NCBI RefSeq assembly: GCF_000972705.2 | Contig: NZ_LATL02000193.1 | Location: 1 to 27,292 of the forward strand | Direction of reading: 5' to 3' | Length of the DNA stretch: 27,292 nucleotides | Source: Limnoraphis robusta CS-951 | Lineage (GTDB): Bacteria; Cyanobacteriota; Cyanobacteriia; Cyanobacteriales; Microcoleaceae | Shown: positions 24,698-27,292 of the stretch, in pieces | Numbering within the stretch: the stretch's first letter is position 1 | Layout: every line of letters begins with the position of its first letter | Made by a program: the position numbers and the translations under genes | Notes under the pieces: generated by a model | Seen by the model: the letters and a program-made list of their open reading frames with translations, nothing else | What the model was told of the DNA's origin: nothing | Database searches by the model: none

Positions 24698-24811
24698 AAA
24701 ATCCTTCTAAACGCACCCCTATCGCCTCAATCTTTAACCGATGATTGCTCTGCAAAATCTGCCTCTATCCTCTGAATATAGGCGGTTAAGCCGGATCAAA
24801 CAGATCAACTA

Positions 24812-24840
24812 TAAATAAGTTGGTCTGAGGGTTGCTTCAA
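24812..24840 (-). promoter_or_regulatory. possible promoter upstream of the small open frame
   Basis: On the minus strand TTGAAG (24840-24835), 17-bp spacer, TATTTA (24817-24812). The -35 matches consensus in four of six positions. The same pair is conserved in the second copy of the duplicated flank. Confidence 0.3.
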
Positions 24841-24996
24841 TTGAACTTAGATTTTGAAAAATTGAAATTAATTTTAAATGTGTTAGAGTTGAGTTTTCAG
24901 TAGCAGAGAAATTAGACGGGGGAACAAAGAAACCGGGTATTTTTCAACAAAAGTCCCACTTATCCCCATTTCCGCTTTCTTCGCCACTGTTATTAT

Positions 24997-25179
24997 CAAA
25001 CAGAATTCAGGAGTCAGGAGCCAGAATTCAGAATTGAATTCTGTGCGAGTGGCAGATGAATAATTGGGTTGAAGACCCCCGCTAAATCTTCTATTTAGGG
25101 GTCTACAATCAGTGGCGGGTCCCAATCCCCCACTGATTGATTCTGACGGATGTATTCTGACGGATGTATTCTTCTTCAA
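24997..25179. mobile_element. 183-bp insertion with strong hairpins, absent from copy 2 of the flank
   Basis: Copy 2 joins TATTAT directly to GTAGCGATCGC, whereas here 183 bp intervene. The insert carries palindromic CAGAATTC/GAATTCTG, a long hairpin AGACCCC-cgc-TAAAT / ATTTAGGGGTCT (25073-25104), a 9-bp hairpin AATCAGTGG / CCACTGATT (25107-25138) and a 14-bp tandem repeat TTCTGACGGATGTA (25141-25168). No transposase and no target duplication are visible. It looks like a small non-autonomous hairpin-type element, but its family is unidentified. Confidence 0.6.
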
Positions 25180-25429
25180 GTAGCGATCGCTGTACGGAGG
25201 AGTAGAAAAATACTTTGAAGTATAAAAAAAGGAGATGTGATTATCCCCTTGACGTTTGAGATTTTAGATTTTGTCCGTTCAAGAAATATCATTTTTGTAG
25301 GGGCGGCTTTTTTCAGTCACCAGTCATCAGTAGGGGAAATTTATGAATTGCCTCTACCCGTCACCCGTTTTTTCAGTGAGCAGTTTTTTTACTGTTTACT
25401 GTTCACTGTATAAACCCGCCTCGCTTGAT
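25180..25429. repeat. duplicated 250-bp segment, copy 1
   Basis: Matches 27043-27292 over 250 bp with apparently a single difference (GGAGGAG versus GGAGCAG). It begins with a HIP1 site and contains the palindromic element 25297-25424. The match reaches the last base of the window. Confidence 0.92.
25297..25424. repeat. palindromic element GTAGGGGCGG ... AAACCCGCCTCGC
   Basis: Same family as 23064-23300: GTAGGGGCGGCT at one end, AAACCCGCCTCGC at the other, with CAGTCACCAGT and TTTACTGTTTACTG words between. Lies just downstream of the second PEP-CTERM gene's stop. Confidence 0.8.
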
Positions 25430-25440
25430 ATCAGAGTAAG

Positions 25441-26253
25441 TTAGGATTGTTTGCGCTTTTTCAAAGCAACCCCTGTGACACCAAAGATAAAGAAAGCCAC
25501 AAAACTCGAAGGTTCAGGTGCTTTGACCATAGCATAGTTAGTTTGGATTTCGACTAAAGTTAAAGAGGTATCTTCACTAAAGTATCGAGAAAATTCACCG
25601 AAATAAAGCCCACCCATCAACTTGAGATTATGCCCATAGTCGGCGTCGGAAGTAAACGCCGTTGAAGAGGTAAAGTTATCGCTGCTGTTAATCTCAAAAA
25701 AGTCATCGTTACCCGCAGTTTCTATCCGTCCAGAAATCGTGAAGAAATCAATCATCTGTTCGGTAGAATCCTCAAAGAGGAAGACGAACATATTACCCTC
25801 AGCAATGGCGGTTTTACCGACTGGACTGTCACTAGCGGTTTCCAGTTGAAACCGTGATCCAAAATCAAAAGAGAATGTTGAACCGGCTTCAATAAAAAAG
25901 TTAAGCCCAATAACAGCAGCTTGGCTGTTGGCAATACCGATATATTCTTGTCCGAATCCAGAGGCTTCTGCCACAGAAAAGTTGCGTGCAGAAGTAGGAG
26001 GAATTTCTATATTGAAGATCGCGTTCGTTGCTGCCGATGCGTCAACTGAACCGTTAGTTGCGAAAGTAAAAATCTCCGCATCGGTTAAGGTTTCAGTGCT
26101 TAAAGGATCGTGACTAAACCAATCTAAATAACCCTGGATAGCTGAACGAGCAAAAGTGTATGCAAGACTGGGTGAAGCCGTGAGGGTTAACGTAGCGAAA
26201 ACGGAGATTGAACCCAAAACTAGATTTAAACGCTGCTGGAATTTTTTAAGCAT
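25441..26253 (-). CDS. PEP-CTERM surface/exported protein, copy 2
   Basis: A 270-residue paralogue of the protein at 23404-24207. Same signal peptide (MLKKFQQRLNLVLGSISVFA, cleavage near SLA-YTFA) and same sorting tail (APEPSS, hydrophobic FVAFFIFGVTGVAL, basic KKRKQS, about 245-270). Shared core blocks include AGSTFSFDF, TISGR.ETAGNDDFFE and LGEFSRYFSEDTSLTLVE (YFGEFSRYFSEDTSLTLVE here); between them the two proteins differ by many substitutions and short indels. Likely anchored or released at the cell envelope by an exosortase encoded elsewhere. Function of the core is unknown. Confidence 0.88.
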   Translation of the reverse strand: MLKKFQQRLNLVLGSISVFATLTLTASPSLAYTFARSAIQGYLDWFSHDPLSTETLTDAEIFTFATNGSVDASAATNAIFNIEIPPTSARNFSVAEASGFGQEYIGIANSQAAVIGLNFFIEAGSTFSFDFGSRFQLETASDSPVGKTAIAEGNMFVFLFEDSTEQMIDFFTISGRIETAGNDDFFEINSSDNFTSSTAFTSDADYGHNLKLMGGLYFGEFSRYFSEDTSLTLVEIQTNYAMVKAPEPSSFVAFFIFGVTGVALKKRKQS

Positions 26254-27042
26254 GACTGATGTTAATACTACCTTATTTTTATTTCTGAAAAGCCCTGACA
26301 GTTTTTCGGTGTTCGGCTAAATTTTTTGATTTTAGGTTAGCCCGGTTGTTGTTGAAGAGAGTTGAAACTCTCATTTTTCAAGGAATTCTCAAGCTTTCCG
26401 AAGTGTTAATTTATTGAACTTTTAACGGGTCTACCTATCTGTATAGATGCACTTTGACTCACAAAAAATCTCTATAGCTAGGACAAACGTCTAGCTGATG
26501 CTTTGCTGATCTTCCTAAATTAATGGATGGTCTTCATGGATTGGTTATTTTTAGCTTAGTCTGCTCAACCACCTAAAAACAAGATAGTAATTTAAAAATT
26601 CCAACTTTTTTTGTAAAGCTTGAGTAAATTTAGATCGGCTTACCTAAAGACCAAAGATTATCAAATTCCTGTGAAATTGTTGTGACAAGACGATGTTTGA
26701 GTAGAAAAATATACATTTCAAACGGTTTGGCTTGAGATTGCACAAAATCCTTCTAAACACACCCCCATCGCCTCAATACTTAACCGATGATTGCTCTGCA
26801 AAATCTGCCTCTATCCTCTGAATATTGGCGGTTAAGCCGGATTAAACAGATAAACTATAAATAAGTTGGTCTGAGGGTTGCTTCAATTGAACTTAGATTT
26901 GGAAAAATTGAAATTAATTTAAAATGTGTTAGAGTTGAGTTTTCAGTAGCAGAGAAATTAGACGGGGGAACAAAGAAACCGGGTATTTTTCAACAAAAGT
27001 CCCACTTATCCCCATTTCCGCTTTCTTCGCCACTGCTATTAT
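26254..27042. repeat. duplicated 789-bp upstream region, copy 2
   Basis: Counterpart of 24208-24996, same length, almost identical, with the same hairpin GAGAGT-TGAA-ACTCTC (26357-26372), small open frame (26630-26743) and rbr-prx-like module (about 26928-27052). Lacks the 183-bp insertion. Confidence 0.9.
26630..26743 (-). CDS. 37-codon open frame in the duplicated flank, copy 2
   Basis: Frame preserved relative to 24584-24697, but the start is GTG instead of ATG. Substitutions: T5A, Q6K, R14L, H18R, I19L; the C-terminal half (VTTISQEFDNLWSLGKPI) is identical. The same AAGGA lies upstream. Product unknown; see the first copy for alternatives. Confidence 0.35.
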   Translation of the reverse strand: MQSQAKPFEMYIFLLKHRLVTTISQEFDNLWSLGKPI

Positions 27043-27292
27043 GTAGCGATCGCTGTACGGAGCAGTAGAAAAATACTTTGAAGTATAAAAAAAGGAGATG
27101 TGATTATCCCCTTGACGTTTGAGATTTTAGATTTTGTCCGTTCAAGAAATATCATTTTTGTAGGGGCGGCTTTTTTCAGTCACCAGTCATCAGTAGGGGA
27201 AATTTATGAATTGCCTCTACCCGTCACCCGTTTTTTCAGTGAGCAGTTTTTTTACTGTTTACTGTTCACTGTATAAACCCGCCTCGCTTGAT
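27043..27292. repeat. duplicated 250-bp segment, copy 2 (runs off the window)
   Basis: Matches 25180-25429. In the first copy the stop codon of a PEP-CTERM gene lies 12 bp after the matching end, so another copy may start just outside. It includes the palindromic element at 27160-27287. Confidence 0.9.
27160..27287. repeat. palindromic element GTAGGGGCGG ... AAACCCGCCTCGC, second array copy
   Basis: Same sequence as 25297-25424 as far as I can read, duplicated with the array unit. Confidence 0.8.

Larger units (their letters stand above)
24208..24996. repeat. duplicated 789-bp upstream region, copy 1
   Basis: Aligns over its whole length with 26254-27042 (also 789 bp). In the first 120 bp there are only about three differences. 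Contents read toward the PEP-CTERM gene: the module shared with the rbr-prx spacer (24875-24996), a promoter-like pair (24812-24840), a 37-codon open frame (24584-24697), and a leader with the hairpin GAGAGT-TGAA-ACTCTC (24311-24326). Confidence 0.9.

Noticed and set aside
24883..25179. 98-codon minus-strand open frame
   Set aside because: It spans the edge of a 183-bp insertion missing from the sister copy and consists of repeat sequence; the frame is not preserved there.

Overview
The window looks like a chromosomal segment of a filamentous (Oscillatoriales-type) cyanobacterium. Evidence seen in the sequence: many HIP1 octamers (GCGATCGC, e.g. near 6694, 7583, 14360, 21768, 23392, 25183, 27046); a cyanobacterial gene set (PilQ with AMIN domain, PEP-CTERM proteins, pentapeptide lipoprotein, secreted TPS-CHAT protein, Prx5-glutaredoxin fusion); heptamer-type short tandem repeats; and a moderately AT-rich composition. 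Genus cannot be fixed from sequence reading alone. No rRNA, tRNA or CRISPR array was recognised.

Layout. 177-8509 is a block of minus-strand genes: a large secreted protein with an FHA/TPS export domain and a CHAT caspase-like domain; a HAD phosphatase; a pentapeptide-repeat lipoprotein; and a tight run HU -> cobD-like PLP enzyme -> atypical FAD oxidoreductase. 8510-9168 is a repeat-rich spacer with the pilQ terminator. Then come the type IV pilus secretin pilQ, an apparently complete IS200/IS605 element (tnpA and tnpB divergent, hairpins at both ends), a PAS-GAF histidine kinase, a lone ribbon-helix-helix protein and a class A penicillin-binding protein, followed on the plus strand by abutting tyrS-pyrF. 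20364-20891 holds an orphan promoter and hairpins.

20892-23051 is a peroxide-defence locus: a Prx5-Grx fusion and a rubrerythrin on the minus strand, and a divergent PerR whose metal ligands line up with those of Bacillus PerR, including the peroxide-sensing Asp104. A perfect 7-1-7 palindrome covers the -10 of the rubrerythrin promoter, and a perfect 10-bp inverted repeat brackets the -10 of perR.

23404-27292 is a tandem array of PEP-CTERM surface-protein genes. The roughly 1 kb non-coding flanks of the two copies are nearly identical while the coding cores have diverged strongly. Each flank carries a 37-codon open frame. The last bases of the window match the sequence that lies just before the second gene's stop codon, so a third copy probably begins immediately beyond the window. 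The flank also contains a roughly 130-bp module shared with the rubrerythrin-peroxiredoxin spacer, and a palindromic repeat family (ends GTAGGGGCGG / AACCCGCC) that occurs five times in the window.
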